A stretch of DNA of 64,000 nt. Source: Symsagittifera roscoffensis. Lineage: Eukaryota > Xenacoelomorpha > Acoela > Convolutidae. Under the pieces are notes generated by a model that did not search any database, was not told the origin of the DNA, and saw only the letters and a list, made by a program, of their open reading frames with translations. Positions 10,720 to 22,691 of this stretch are shown piece by piece (position 1 is the first letter of the stretch; every line of letters begins with the position of its first letter). Both the position numbers and the translations under genes were made by a program. Location of the stretch: the NCBI RefSeq assembly GCF_963678635.1, contig NC_087065.1:11863579-11927578 (forward strand). The letters are read 5' to 3'.

Positions 10720-13003
10720 TAAAGAATGCAGTTGAAAGCGATATGAAAATTTTTCATTTAGAGAATTATGATAAGCAAAATAGATTTGTTATCATTCAGT
10801 TGAAAAGTGTTTAGAGCGCTGTAAGATAAATGATGGATTTATAAAGGATACACAGAAACGAACCTCTCGTTTTTCATGGAAGAAGATAATTATCTTCGTT
10901 CAGAATAAATAGATATGAATTGCTTCCAATATCTGATATTTGGTTACGAATGTTTATATACCAAAATTTGTTATATTTAAAAATATTATTATATACCAAT
11001 GTGCAAATTGCATTGCAATGGAAGTTATAATGTGAACAAAATTGCTTCAGAGGAAGAATGTCCTCTGCTTATATCAAACAATTCATAATTTGAGTTCAAA
11101 ACTTATTGAAGGATCTTTTTAGTTCTGAGATTTCAAAAACGAAACCAGTATTTTGCATTACAAGGCCAAACTGTGTGCTGGATAGGCGCACAATTTGGTG
11201 TTTTCAGGTCACTGAATTGAGAGAAAAGTCTTCGAACATTTTCCATTTTGAGAAGGAATTCAACTCACAAAAATTTCGTGGATTCCGCATACCATTTTGT
11301 GTAACATGAAATTTGTCGGCTCTCTTGTTTTTTCGCAGATTCCGCCACGAGTGAATAAATCTAGTTCCAAATTCTGACATTGCAAATGGATTTAACACAC
11401 TATGGATTTTGAGAAAATTATGATCGGTGTTTTTTATCCGAGTTTCCAATTCATTTGTTTTGCAGAAAAAAGAGCGATTTTAATTGATCATAATCCCTTT
11501 GGTTCGCCTTTTTTGATGAGTTCGTCCTTGAATTTTCATGCTTATTTTTTATGCTTTTCGAAGACGTTGATTTATGTGAAAAATGGGGAAAATGATTTAA
11601 AATATTTCAAATCATTCCTTCTCATTTTTTTTTTCATTCCTTCTCGACCACAGTTGTTTCATGATGCACATTTTTGATTCACCAAAAAATCAACACATTG
11701 CTTGAGTTTGATTTGTTCGGTCGAGTTATTTTTCACCTACCGCTGGAACCTTTAAACTAATATAATGGGATTTCTATGAAACTTCTGTTTTGTGGCAGAA
11801 CTTTGTGTTCAGATAGGTCACAAGCCATTTTTGACAGAAAAAGTAAATATAATCTCTTATGGGAGATTATAATAGATTATAGGAGATTATCTGAAAAATA
11901 TAATCAATTATAAACGATAATAATTTATTATCTCTTTTTTTAATGAGTGCAGGTGATCTAAAAATTTATAGTGGATATTAAAATTGTTTATAGAAATGAA
12001 CTAAATTTTTTATTGCGCAAACAATTAAAAACTTGATCCAGAATTTTTATTCAGCGAATGCGGAAGAAAAAACATCTAACCCCTGTCAGTGGAATCAAAT
12101 CACAAATCTTAAATCATTCGTTAACTAGAAGGGAGATGCAGCTTTCAGTAATTGAGATAAGATTTGTTCGGTACCGAATAATCAGAATCACTTATTTAAA
12201 TTTTATAGACATTCAATCAAAGGGCAGCAATTGAGATGAGAAGTTTAGAAAGAATCCAAATCATCGTGAAATGATGTTTAAAGGGGTTATCAAGTACTGC
12301 TTAACGGACGGCAGATTGTTTTATCTGAACGAATAGAAAAATGACTTAAACTGAAAAAAGGATTTTTTGATTTTTTTCCCTAGAGTTTAAACAGAAAATA
12401 GCAGAAAAATGATCAAATGGTCATGAGTGGGTTAATAAGTTTTTCAAGCCATGGCAACAAAACAATTTTTTGGGGGAAAAAAACCGAATAAATTTTCTGT
12501 GAAAAAATTATTTCTTGGCAACAAAAACTTTGAAGAAAAAGACAAAAATCTGTCCTTGTTTTACTAATGATTTTTTTTAAATGATTTTTTTGTCGGAAGA
12601 AGTTGTCAATAAAGCCTAGTTTACTTAGCTTAGCTGCTGTTTATCCACTTTTGATGGATCCCTTGCTCTAACTCAGGTTTGAAAATTAAAAATCACTGGT
12701 TAGTTATCTGCGCAAAAACATTTGGAACAGATGTAAAAAAAATGGTGTAAATGGTTTTTCTTAATCTGCCCCTAAAATGAAAATCTTTGATCAGTTACGA
12801 CCAAGAAGAGTATTTTCTTAAGATAAACAAATAACTACCAAAATTTGAGGCACTCGATGTTAAATGTTTCACAGAGTTTTTACACTCTCGTGATTGTCAA
12901 TCTATAAAACTATATTTCGCCGCCGAGACAAGAATATCCGTCTCTATAAAGGAAACTAATTGAACATTTGAGCAATATACTAATTGTATCTAGCATCGAT
13001 CGG
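10720..13003. other. No gene recognised
   Basis: This is AT-rich DNA with weak frames only (for example 11106-11309 and 11402-11677) that lack domain features. Near 11850-11940 there is a short patch of repeated AGATTATA-like words. Nothing else is supported. Confidence 0.4.
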
Positions 13004-13176
13004 CACAGATTTCGTCCGACTAGAGATTTCGTCCTAATCATTTAAATAACAGATTTCGTACCATATCCAACATCCTATCGTCCAATCATCCCATATCCAA
13101 ATTTGTTGGACGAAATCTGTGTACGCTTCGAAATAGGACGAAATCTGTTGAAACTAAAATGAAACGAGATCTGTCA
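13004..13176. mobile_element. Small inverted-repeat element (MITE-like)
   Basis: The left side carries CACAGATTTCGTCC and AGATTTCGTCCT. The right side carries the reverse complements GGACGAAATCTGTG (13108-13121) and AGGACGAAATCTGTTG (from 13136), then a decayed third copy ACGAGATCTGTCA. The whole would fold into a hairpin. The nested words make the exact ends and the target duplication unclear. It is not coding. Confidence 0.55.
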
Positions 13177-13282
13177 CAGCCCTTGAATCGTAACCTACCC
13201 TTTCCTACCTGCGAAAGGGGAGTGGGAAATGACAAGAAATCCTTCATCTTTCAAATTCTGATGAAAACATAGAAGCTAAAAA

Positions 13283-13288
13283 TTTATT
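13283..13288 (-). terminator. Polyadenylation signal for the repeat-peptide gene
   Basis: On the minus strand this reads AATAAA, about 190 nt downstream of the stop codon of the repeat-peptide frame. It is the first canonical signal after that gene. Confidence 0.35.
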
Positions 13289-13479
13289 TTTATCGTCAGT
13301 CAAGCTTAATGATGGCAACAATTTGAGAAAGAATATTGTCAAATTGAAAAATTGCTGGGTCAAATTTATCTGAACTTTGTCTTCTTAGTCTTTTCCTTGT
13401 TTTTTCAGTAATATTCTTTTTCTTTTCTCGTCAAAACGCAGGTACTTTTTTCTTCTCCCCAACTTGAGGGATGCCGGCT

Positions 13480-13905
13480 TCAGTTTTCTTCAGCGTGGGG
13501 GTACGAGCTGCGCTTTTTGTCTGTTTCCGGAAACCAGTTTTTCTTCTTTTCAATTTCTGGGTACCAATTTTTCTTCTCGTCAATTTCTGGGTACCAATTT
13601 TTCTTCTCGTCAATTTCTGGGTACCAATTTTTCTTCTTGTCAATTTCTGGGTACCAATTTTTCTTCTCGTCAATTTCTGGGTACCAACTTTTCTTCTCGT
13701 CAGTTTCTGGGTACCAATTTTTCTTCTCGTCGACTTCTGGGTACCAATTTTTCTTCTCGTGAATTTCTGGGTACCAGTTTCGTTTATCACCGACTTGGGG
13801 GTACCATTGCCGTTTTTTCTCTTCCCCGTCCTCGCTAGCCAAAGTGATTAAGGGGAGTAAAATAATGACCCCGAGGGTTCCAAAAATTGCAGAGGCCAGC
13901 TTCAT
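13480..13905 (-). CDS. Secreted precursor with ten decapeptide repeats (candidate multicopy neuropeptide-type prohormone)
   Basis: The 141-aa frame starts MKLASAIFG and has a classic signal peptide (hydrophobic core GVIILLPLITLA, probable cleavage near residue 24). After an acidic EDGEE spacer come ten decapeptides of type NWYPEIDEKK, each ending in KK or KR. The first is QWYPQVGDKR, preceded by KKR. Dibasic ends on every unit are what prohormone convertases cut, so processing would release a set of short Trp-Tyr-Pro acidic peptides. This is inferred; I recognise no named family. The frame can extend upstream to 14025, but the MKLAS start is chosen because it begins the signal peptide. A structural repeat or cell-wall-like protein is the alternative. 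In the last unit the frame seems to slip near a G run at about 13497-13501: another frame continues with a further repeat-like unit (GIPQVGEKKK) and then a stop. Confidence 0.6.
   Translation of the reverse strand: MKLASAIFGTLGVIILLPLITLASEDGEEKKRQWYPQVGDKRNWYPEIHEKKNWYPEVDEKKNWYPETDEKKSWYPEIDEKKNWYPEIDKKKNWYPEIDEKKNWYPEIDEKKNWYPEIEKKKNWFPETDKKRSSYPHAEEN
13540..13790 (+). repeat. 30-bp minisatellite inside the peptide-precursor gene
   Basis: The unit TTTTTCTTCTCGTCAATTTC plus TGGGTACCAA recurs every 30 bp about nine times. As 30 is a multiple of 3 and the unit has few stops, several frames on both strands stay open here. Only the minus-strand frame with a signal peptide is considered real. 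Differences between units are mostly single substitutions. Confidence 0.9.
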
Positions 13906-13918
13906 TTTTCGAGCTGTG

Positions 13919-13925
13919 TTTATAT
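13919..13925 (-). promoter_or_regulatory. TATA-like element upstream of the peptide gene
   Basis: On the minus strand CTATATAAACAC lies only about 17 nt before the MKLAS ATG. That is closer than the usual TATA-to-start spacing of about 30 nt, so either it is not the promoter or the first usable ATG lies further downstream. AAACACAG just before the ATG could instead act as a splice acceptor. Confidence 0.25.
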
Positions 13926-14025
13926 AGATGAGATGAAGCCGCGCAAAATAAATTACTGTAGTGAATAAAAGGACGCTCTCAAAAGAAAGTAATATTTTGT
14001 CAAAAGATGACAAGCAACCAGACAC

Positions 14026-16706
14026 AAATAATGAAAAATCTGCTCCTAGTCAGGAGAAAAAGTTAATAAATGGTTGCTTTTTTGCATTTTTTGATATTGT
14101 TGGTTGATTACTGTTTATTAAAATTGCATTTGTTCTCAAAAAAAGACCTGAAGTTTTGAAAATATTTTAACAAAAGGGAAAAGTTGGCTGATTTCAGAAA
14201 AAATACACCAACCAAAAACTGAATGACACCGCGTAAAAACTGTTTACTGATGATAATCACCGAGATATTTCCATTTTTTCCCACTTTTATATGAGAGGTG
14301 ATGCCGTCTGCTTTTTTGCTAGTTGTCATAACTTTTGAGATGAAAGCTCGCCATGAAGCTTTCCCATGTGTTCAGATATGGTCTTTTTTGAACGCCATCG
14401 TCACGTTTAGTTTACCTATGAAATTACTCAGAACTAGAAACAAATGCGACAAAAAGAAAAAGTTTTTGATATTTTAGAATTGCCAATTTGAGGCTTGTAA
14501 TCAAAAAGTTCCAGCGCACTGATGCTTTTAAATTTTAAAAAATAACTTCATTCCCCTATTCACAATTAAATTTCAGATTTGAAAAATAAATTATTTAGCG
14601 TTGTCACAATGCAATTAAATTTCGCATGGTGATCAAAATATCTATTTTGAACAGATTTTTTTTTTCATATTTCACATCACAACATCACGCTTTCAGTCAT
14701 AATAACACCAAAAACAACTATGAAAAAAATGAAGTCTGGGGGTGGGCAGGAAATAACTTGAAGTTTGTCTGAACATTTTTGAGCTAAAATACAAAAATAG
14801 CTTTAGGGCCCCTTTTGTTCTATAAATGTGAAAATCTCAGTCTAATCAATTTTTACTCTAAGTAAACTAAAAACCAGGCAAAACGAACAAAAGCACAAGT
14901 AAATTGGTGTGCTTGGTTATGCGCCTTAAATAAATTTGAACAACAAAAAAGGGAACATATGCATTCTGTTTTGTTTTTGATCGTCGTCAAATAAGACGAA
15001 ATTTAAATGATACTTCATCCTTAAATCTATTTTTAGTGTATTTTTTGCTTTTTTTTGTTTTTATCATGAAAATTGGAATTGAAACAAACAACTGGAACAC
15101 TTTGAGCTAGAAAATGGAAGTGAGTTTTATAAAATAATGTCAGCGGAAAAAGAAGTGTTATAATGGTCCAAGAATAAAGTTCTTAGCTCTGGCGAAGTTG
15201 CCGACAGAAACTTTTTCAACTTGAGACAAATGAAGAAGCACTTGTTTACCGGAGGAGGTAATAACTGGGACAACTGCTGAACTTGGAAATGAGAACAGTA
15301 GTCAGAGTCAATCTTCTGACTTCCCTCAACCAGCTCAACAGGAGGAATAGGAAAACAGGGATGGGTTAATTGGTTGCAGATTTAAGCATAAAGTTCTAAA
15401 AGCAGACTAGCCATTATTTGAAATTACGAGCCTTGCAAAATTGTTCTAAAAGAGTTTCCACAAGGATCACTTTGCTTGAGTTTACTTCTATTCTATTTGG
15501 CCTCGATTTTGGAAAGTTTGCGTTGACAATAGCTTGGGAACCACTAAGAAAAAAATTGAGGATAAGTCAGCCAAAAAGAATTACCAAATGGGGGACACTT
15601 TCGGCGGACAAGGAGATATCTGCGAGACTGGGCATCTGACCCCCCTAAATCAGCTACTGATCATAATGCCTTTCAATATTATCATCAGTAGACAGAAAAA
15701 TTGAAATATGCTAACAAATTTTAGAGCTTAAAAGTCATTCAAAAAAACTTCAAGTAAACTTTGACTGAAATTATTTTTTTTCTCTGCTGCTAAGTATGTC
15801 TGTCCAATTAATCAATTCTGGTGGTAAATTCAATTTGGTGGCAGACCTCTCTGCTCTAAGTTGGAGTGTGGATGAATAAATTAATTTGTTTACCGGAACA
15901 ACAACAACAGAGCAGAGCCATTGATGTCACCTGGGATCTTTTTTAATTTATTTTGGACCTGGGATCTTTTTGGATTTTATTTACGCGCCCCCCCCCCCCT
16001 TTACCCAAAACAACAGACAGACCACAGGTGGTGACTTCCATCTTTCGGAACCATTAATTAATCATATGATTATCTAAAAAAGTCTCAAACTTCAGAGAAG
16101 TTGTCGCCTCGTTTTCCAGCTTTGAAGTCCTTCTGGGTTTCGACATCTTCGCAATCAGTGAAGTTTCTCACTTATTTCAACGTCAGTTTCCATTTTAGGC
16201 CGAAAATGAAATTTGAAATTTTTTAACTGCTAGTTCTTTAAAACATTAAGCGGGACTAAGAGCCAAAAAGTACATCATTTTTGACAATAAATTCGTACAA
16301 AAAATTCTCACAAACGCATTTTCGTTTTAGACAAAACTTTGCGTTTTGTTACAAATGTTTTTTCCGACTATGTTTTTGGTTTCTCCAGGAAAAGTCAGAA
16401 ATAGCATAGCAATTTTGATCGGCCTCAAAAAAATCGATAGAAACTTCAAAAATCCAGATTAACCCATTTTTTCACCCACCTTTTATGATAGCTCCTTGTC
16501 TTTGTGAAAGTTTGATAGCTCCTAGGGGACTCATAATAGGTAATGCATATTTACATTTTTGGCAAATGAGCCCGAAAATTGCTGCGATGCCGTAAAATCT
16601 TCCATATTTTTTGGAAGGAACGATTTATCCAAACACATTACGCTGAGTTTTTTGCCATTAGTGGTTTCTCGGTTACGCAAAACGAAACAAGTTAATTCAG
16701 TCTGCT
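14026..16706. other. No gene recognised
   Basis: This is mostly AT-rich DNA. Around 15180-15360 a GC-richer patch reads for short stretches like a decayed exon (for example FFNLRQMKKHLFTGGG) but stops soon after, and no gene model can be built. A 13-14-base C run occurs near 15987. Confidence 0.4.
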
Positions 16707-16906
16707 NNNNNNNNNNNNNNNNNNNNNNNNNNNNNNNNNNNNNNNNNNNNNNNNNNNNNNNNNNNNNNNNNNNNNNNNNNNNNNNNNNNNNNNNNNNNNN
16801 NNNNNNNNNNNNNNNNNNNNNNNNNNNNNNNNNNNNNNNNNNNNNNNNNNNNNNNNNNNNNNNNNNNNNNNNNNNNNNNNNNNNNNNNNNNNNNNNNNNN
16901 NNNNNN
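16707..16906. other. Assembly gap of exactly 200 N
   Basis: This run of 200 undetermined bases is a fixed-size scaffold gap of unknown true length. Open frames crossing it are meaningless. Confidence 1.
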
Positions 16907-17379
16907 CTTCAAAAAGACGTCAGGAAACAGAAGTAGATGGATATTTTGTTTATAGCGCGCAAATATTTGACTGACTGAAGTTTTTTTTTAATATGAGTAT
17001 CGAGAAAAATTTTGAAAAAAAAACTCGAAATTTATGAAAAAAATTTTTTTTGCAAATTTTTGTAAAAGCGACCATAGCCTCATCGAGGAAAGCGATTTAC
17101 CAGGGTTGGTGCTCTAACCTTGTATCTGAATAGCAAAAAAGGTTCTCCGCAGCACCTTAGTATTGTACGCAAAAGCTTTTTGTCATTTTAAGAAAGAAAA
17201 AAGTCGCTTTTTAAGCCTGATTTATTGATTCTTTTTTCTATTTGAATGAAACTTTTGAGCTTCGATATTGTAAATTTTGGCTTTCCGCAGTCGTTGGAAA
17301 ATATGATTTATGATTTCATGTCATTCAAACTATTTTCAAGTGGTTATAAACATGTCTCAAGTACCTATTGAGCTATCCC
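16907..17379. other. No gene; unique DNA left of the satellite
   Basis: This is AT-rich DNA with nothing recognisable, ending in a run of C bases that begins the satellite array. The nearby gap may hide further satellite copies. Confidence 0.4.
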
Positions 17380-20300
17380 CCCCCCCCCCCTAAAATGGGT
17401 GAAACTAGTGTCTCGTTTTGTTTCAATGATACTAAATTGCTGGCCTCAATTGAAATCAACATAATAATCTGCCGCATGTTATAAGAACATAATTAGTTGA
17501 ACATAATTAGCTTGGTATAAGAACGCGAGATACCGCGCTTTAATTATCCCCCCCCCCCCCCCCCCCACGCAAGAATGGGGGGGGAGAGATTGCTCAATTG
17601 ATCCGATATATTTTTTTAAAAATTTTGATAGAGCTAATGTTCAGATAGATTTTTCTTTTTTGGTAACCTTTGAATATTTTAAAGAAACTTTCGTTGGGTC
17701 AATGAACGCAAGGAAAAAAAATTGTTTTTTGAAGAAACTTCTTTTAAAGAATTAAATATGTGCACTTAAAGCTCATCGAATTACAAGAGCAATTTACGCT
17801 TGGTAAATTTAGCCTATTATGAGAACACTGGATCAAGCAGTAAAATTGTTTCTGCGGGGAAATCTGAAACCTCAAACACACTTTCAAAAATAGAAACGGC
17901 TCTTGTCTCCACTTTTTAAACTTAATTTTTTTTGGTTGAAAAATTGACGAGAAACTAATAAAGATACACTAATTTTCCCCCACACGCTATATAAATTAAA
18001 ATGGGTGAAACTAGTGTCTCGTTTTGTTTCAATGATACTAAATTGCTGGCCTCAATTTAAATCAACATAATAATCTGCTGCATGTTATAAGAACATAATA
18101 AGTTGAACATAATTAGCTTGGTATAAGAACGCGATATACCGCGCTTTAATTATCCCCCCCACGCAAGAATGGGGGGGGGGAGAGATTGCTCAATTGATCC
18201 GATATATTTTTTAAAAAATTTTGATAGAGCTAATTTTCAGATAGATTTTTCTTTTTTGGTAACCTTTGAATATTTTAAAGAAACTTTCGTTGGGTCAATG
18301 AACGCAAGGAAAAAAATTGTTTTTTTAAGAAACTTCTTTTAAAGAATTAAATATGTGCACTTAAAGCTCATCGAATTACAAGAGCAATTTACGCTTGGTA
18401 AATTTAGCCTATTATGAGAACACTGGATCAAGCAGTAAAATTGTTTCTGCGGGGAAATCTGAAACCTCAAACACACTTTCAAAAATAGAAACGGCTCTTG
18501 TCTCCACTTTTTAAACTTAATTTTTTTTTTGGTTGAAAAATTGACGAGAAACTAATAACGATGTACTAATTTTCCCCCACACGCTATATAAACTAAAATG
18601 GGTGAAACTAGTGTCTCGTTTTGTTTCAATGATACTAAATTGCTGGCCTCAATTGAAATCAACATAATAATCTGCCGCATGTTATAAGAACATAATTAGT
18701 TGAACATAATTAGCTTGGTATAAGAACGCGAGATACCGCGCTTTAATTATCCCCCCCCCCACGCAAGAATGGGGGGGGAGAGATTGCTCAATTGATCCGA
18801 TATATTTTTTAAAAAATTTTGATAGAGCTAATTTTCAGATAGATTTTTCTTTTTTGGTAACCTTTGAATATTTTAAAGAAACTTTCGTTGAGTCAATGAA
18901 CTCAAGGAAATAAATTGTTTTTTGAAGAAACTTCTTTTAAAGAATAAAATATGTGCACTTAAAGCTCATCGAATTACAAGAGCAATTTACGCTTGGTAAA
19001 TTTAGCCTATTATGAGAACACTGGATCATGCAGTAAAACTGTTTCTGCGGGGAAATCTGAAACCTCAAACACACTTTCAAAAATAGAAACGGCTCTTGTC
19101 TCCACTTTTTAAACTTAATTTTTTTTTGGTTGAAAAATTGACGAGAAACTAATAAAGATGTACTAATTTTCCCCCACACGCTATATAAACTAAAATGGGT
19201 GAAACTAGTGTCTCGTTTTGTTTCAATGATACTAAATTGCTGGCCTCAATTGAAATCAACATAATAATCTGCTGCATGTTATAAGAACATAATAAGTTGA
19301 AAATAATTAGCTTGGTATAAGAACGCGATATACCGCGCTTTAATTATCCCCCCCCCACGCAAGAATGGGGGGGGGGAGAGATTGCTCAATTGATCCGATA
19401 TATTTTTAAAAAAATTTTGATAGAGCTAATTTTCAGATAGATTTTTCTTTTTTGGTAACCTTTGAATATTTTAAAGAAACTTTCGTTGGGTCAATGAACG
19501 CAAGGAAAAAAATTGTTTTTTGAAGAAACTTCTTTTAAAGAATTAAATATGTGCACTTAAAGCTCATCGAATTACAAGGGCAATTTACGCTTGGTAAATT
19601 TAGCCTATTATGAGAACACTGGATCAAGCAGTAAAATTGTTTCTGCGGGGAAATCTGAAACCTCAAACACACTTTCAAAAATAGAAACGGCTCTTGTCTC
19701 CACTTTTTAAACTTAATTTTTTTTTTGGTTGAAAAATTGACGAGAAACTAATAAAGATGTACTAATTTTCCCCCACACGCTATATAAACTAAAATGGGTG
19801 AAACTAGTGTCTCGTTTTGTTTCAATGATACTAAATTGCTGGCCTCAATTGAAATCAACATAATAATCTGCCGCATGTTATAAGAACATAATTAGTTGAA
19901 CATAATTAGCTTGGTATAAGAACGCGAGATACCGCGCTTTAATTATCCCCCCCCCCCCACGCAAGAATGGGGGGGGGGGGAGAGATTGCTCAATTGATCC
20001 GATATATTTTTTAAAAAATTTTGATAGAGCTAATTTTCAGATAGATTTTTCTCTTTTGGTAACCTTTGAATATTTTAAAGAAATTTTCGTTGGGTCAATG
20101 AACTCAAGGAAATAAATTGTTTTTTGAAGAAACTTCTTTTAAAGAATAAAATATGTGCACTTAAAGCTCATCGAATTACAAGAGCAATTTACGCTTGGTA
20201 AATTTAGCCTATTATGAGAACACTGGATCAAGCAGTAAAACTGTTTCTGCGGGGAAATCTGAAACCTCAAACACACTTTCAAAAATAGAAACGGCTCTTG

Positions 20301-20552
20301 TCTCCACTTTTTAAACTTAATTTTTTTTTTGGTTGAAAAATTGACGAGAAACTAATAAAGATGTACTAATTTTCCCCCACACGCTATATAAATTAAAATG
20401 GGTGAAACTAGTGTCTCGTTTTGTTTCAATGATACTAAATTGCTGGCCTCAATTGAAATCAACATAATAATCTGCCGCATGTTATAAGAACATAATTAGT
20501 TGAACATAATTAGCTTGGTATAAGAACGCGATATACCGCGCTTTAATTATCC
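17380..20552 (+). repeat. ~600-bp satellite array, five complete units plus a partial one
   Basis: The landmark AAAATGGGTGAAACTAGTG recurs at 17392, 17998, 18595, 19192, 19791 and 20395, giving units of 597-606 bp. The length differences come mainly from homopolymers. Each unit has a variable C run, the spacer ACGCAAGAAT and a G run, which could fold back on itself. Diagnostic bases alternate: units 2 and 4 share CTGCATG, CGCGATATACC and GAACGCAAGG, while units 3 and 5 share CCGCATG, CGCGAGATACC and GAACTCAAGG. This indicates a two-unit higher-order repeat of about 1.2 kb. The array stops inside the C run of the sixth unit. Confidence 0.95.
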
Positions 20553-20576
20553 CTTACTGGACAAACGGGGAGGGTT

Positions 20577-20907
20577 CTCATGCTTGAAGGACCGAATGCT
20601 TGAAAAATTTCAACCAATCAAAATCGCTTAGCGTTTCTATTGGCTAAATGCCTTTCTCACAAAATCGAAGTCAGTATTAACAGAAAATGTTTTAAATCAG
20701 TCGAAAATAATCAAAAATATTACAAATTGGGGGTTGAAAAATGACAAACTGATTTTCCTCTTATTATCTAATCGGTCAGTATTAACACTAATGGCCTGTG
20801 TGTATTTTTCCTTCTTTGAGATTTGTTTTGAGATTTTGAATACTCAATTCTGATTGGTGGGAAGTAAGCTAAAACTAATTTCAAGCATTCGGTCCTTCAA
20901 GCATGAG
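20577..20907. mobile_element. MITE with 29-bp perfect terminal inverted repeats
   Basis: The left end starts CTCATGCTTGAAGGACCGAA and its 29-bp repeat reappears perfectly inverted at the right end. The 331-bp interior is AT-rich, has no transposase frame and contains smaller internal inverted words (CCAATCA and TGATTGG). No clear target duplication was found, so the superfamily is unassigned. It inserted just right of the satellite edge. Confidence 0.8.
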
Positions 20908-21618
20908 GGATGCCACCGGCCAAACAAGCAATTTTCAAACACTCATCATTCTGAAAATGGAGCACAAACTATTTGTGCTTATGACAACAGAATTTTTCAG
21001 ATCATATAATAAAAGTCGAAAATTGACGGAATAAAAAATCACCCAAGCATAAATATTGTGCAGTTTGTTCAAAAGTCGGAAAAGTACAATATATTAGCTG
21101 AATTGGAAGCCAAGCCTCGATAACAATTTGAGTAATAGCATTCGTTTTTGTTCAATAGCGTTCATGAAAAGCTTTTTACCGTGAGTTTAATGAGTTCTGT
21201 TTGCCGTGATGCTTTTTCAATGAAAATAAAATGACAAACTGATTTTCTGGAGAACGCATTTGAAGTTAATTTTATGAAAAACGTAAGTATCACAGAAATA
21301 ATGAAAAATGCGCAAAAAGAAATTAATTTGTTGATGTTTTGTTATCTGTCTGCTGATCACACATGATTGCCGTTGTCAGGACAAACAGAAGATTTGATTA
21401 TTTTTTGATCTATTCGTTATACCTTATTCTTTTTCTGTTTGGAAAGAAGTAGCTTTAATTGAAATTTTTAGCCTGACTTTTTCTAACCTGAATCTAACTT
21501 GAATGATGTCCAAAATTGAGAAGAAACACTGTGAATTTTTCTATATAAAGATCAGAATGATGATACTGATTTTGATGAGAACTAGTTTTTGACGCGCAAT
21601 TTAGTTAAATTGTTTTAT

Positions 21619-22075
21619 TGTTCCGACTTTCGATACGAAAGTAACGGAATATTTGTGCTCGGGGTGGGTTTTTTTCTTCAGACAAATTTCGACTTTTAAC
21701 TAGCCATTTTTTACGGGATTTTTTTAATATCAATCAAAAGGTATTGTTGACTTGAGCCTAAATTTGAAAACATATTTCACCTGTGATCATTTTTCGTAAC
21801 GTTATGGGGGTTTAAAGATTGCCATTTTGACCAATTTGTGACAATTAACGCGCAATATAATTCGCGTTATTAACGCGTGAGCGAAATGAATGATGAACGA
21901 AATCTATCTTTTTGTACTTTATATGGCGTAAGGGGGGATGATTTTCTTGATTTAGGAAAAAAAATTATTATTTTTTTAATTCCATTAATTTTTTAAATGT
22001 TATTACTGCAACTCGATAAACCTTAAAAGGAAGTCGGAACATTCCGAGCTTCGCCCTGATACGAGCAGTCTTGTT
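21619..22075 (+). mobile_element. R1 repeat, near-complete copy 1
   Basis: R1 is an interspersed element of up to about 530 bp found repeatedly in this window. It starts near GTTCCGACTTTCG with a hairpin (CTTTCG-ATA-CGAAAG inside TTCCG...CGGAA). It has a GTGCTCGGGGTGGG block, a middle segment with AACGCG...CGCGTT words, and ends after a second hairpin CAGGGC-TTC-GCCCTG followed by GATACGAGCAGTCTTG. GTTCCGACT near the left end is inverted as AGTCGGAAC near the right end. No protein is encoded. Hairpins at both ends and lack of long inverted repeats do not fit a standard MITE class. In this copy the right hairpin is altered (CCGAGCTTCGCCC). Confidence 0.75.
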
Positions 22076-22119
22076 TGTAGTTTTTATATAGTTGGATTTC
22101 ACTTTTACAATTGATTTTA

Positions 22120-22420
22120 TTGTTTCGCTTTTCGATACGAAAGTAACGGAATATTTGTGCTCGGGTTGGGTTTTTTTTTCTTCAGACAAATTTCGACATT
22201 TTAACTAACCCTTTTTGAAGAAATTTTTTTGTATCATTCAAAAGCTAATGTTGCCAAGAGCTCAAATTTGAAAAAATATTTTACCTGTGATCATTTTGCG
22301 TAAAGTTATGAGGGTTTAAAGATTGTCATTTTGGCCATTATGACCAATTTGGGACAATTAACGCGCGATATAATTCGCGCTAATAACGCGTAAGCGGAGA
22401 TTTAATCCGTCTTATAAATA
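22120..22420 (+). mobile_element. R1 repeat, right-truncated copy 2
   Basis: This copy has the left hairpin, the GTGCTCGGGTTGGG block and the AACGCGCGATAT segment, but lacks the right third. It lies about 45 bp after copy 1 in the same direction. Confidence 0.7.
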
Positions 22421-22691
22421 TATTTTGATCTTATGTAAACATTTATGACACGCTCTCAATTTCTGAACGTATTTTTTTGTTCTGAATTTTCACAGTTGCT
22501 TTCTATGTGAATCGTCTTCAACATTCACTACATCTATGCGGTAACAGATAACTACGATCACGTCGTTTGGAATTGGAATTTGCTTTGCGCTTTAGTTTTT
22601 AAAAATAAAAAATGAGAAGGTGATTAAAGAGTGAATCCTAATCAGTTTAGTTTGCAATTGGCAGGAAATCATGATTATCTTTTTTCAACAA

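Noticed and set aside
13464..13851. Long plus-strand and alternative minus-strand frames over the 30-bp repeat
   Set aside because: A 30-bp unit without stops keeps all frames open. Only one minus-strand frame has a signal peptide and dibasic-delimited units.
16559..16936. Open frames spanning the N runs, here and at 62013-62303
   Set aside because: The sequence within the gaps is unknown.
17380..20552. Telomeric or subtelomeric C-rich repeat
   Set aside because: The C runs are embedded in complex 600-bp units and are not a short telomere-type repeat.
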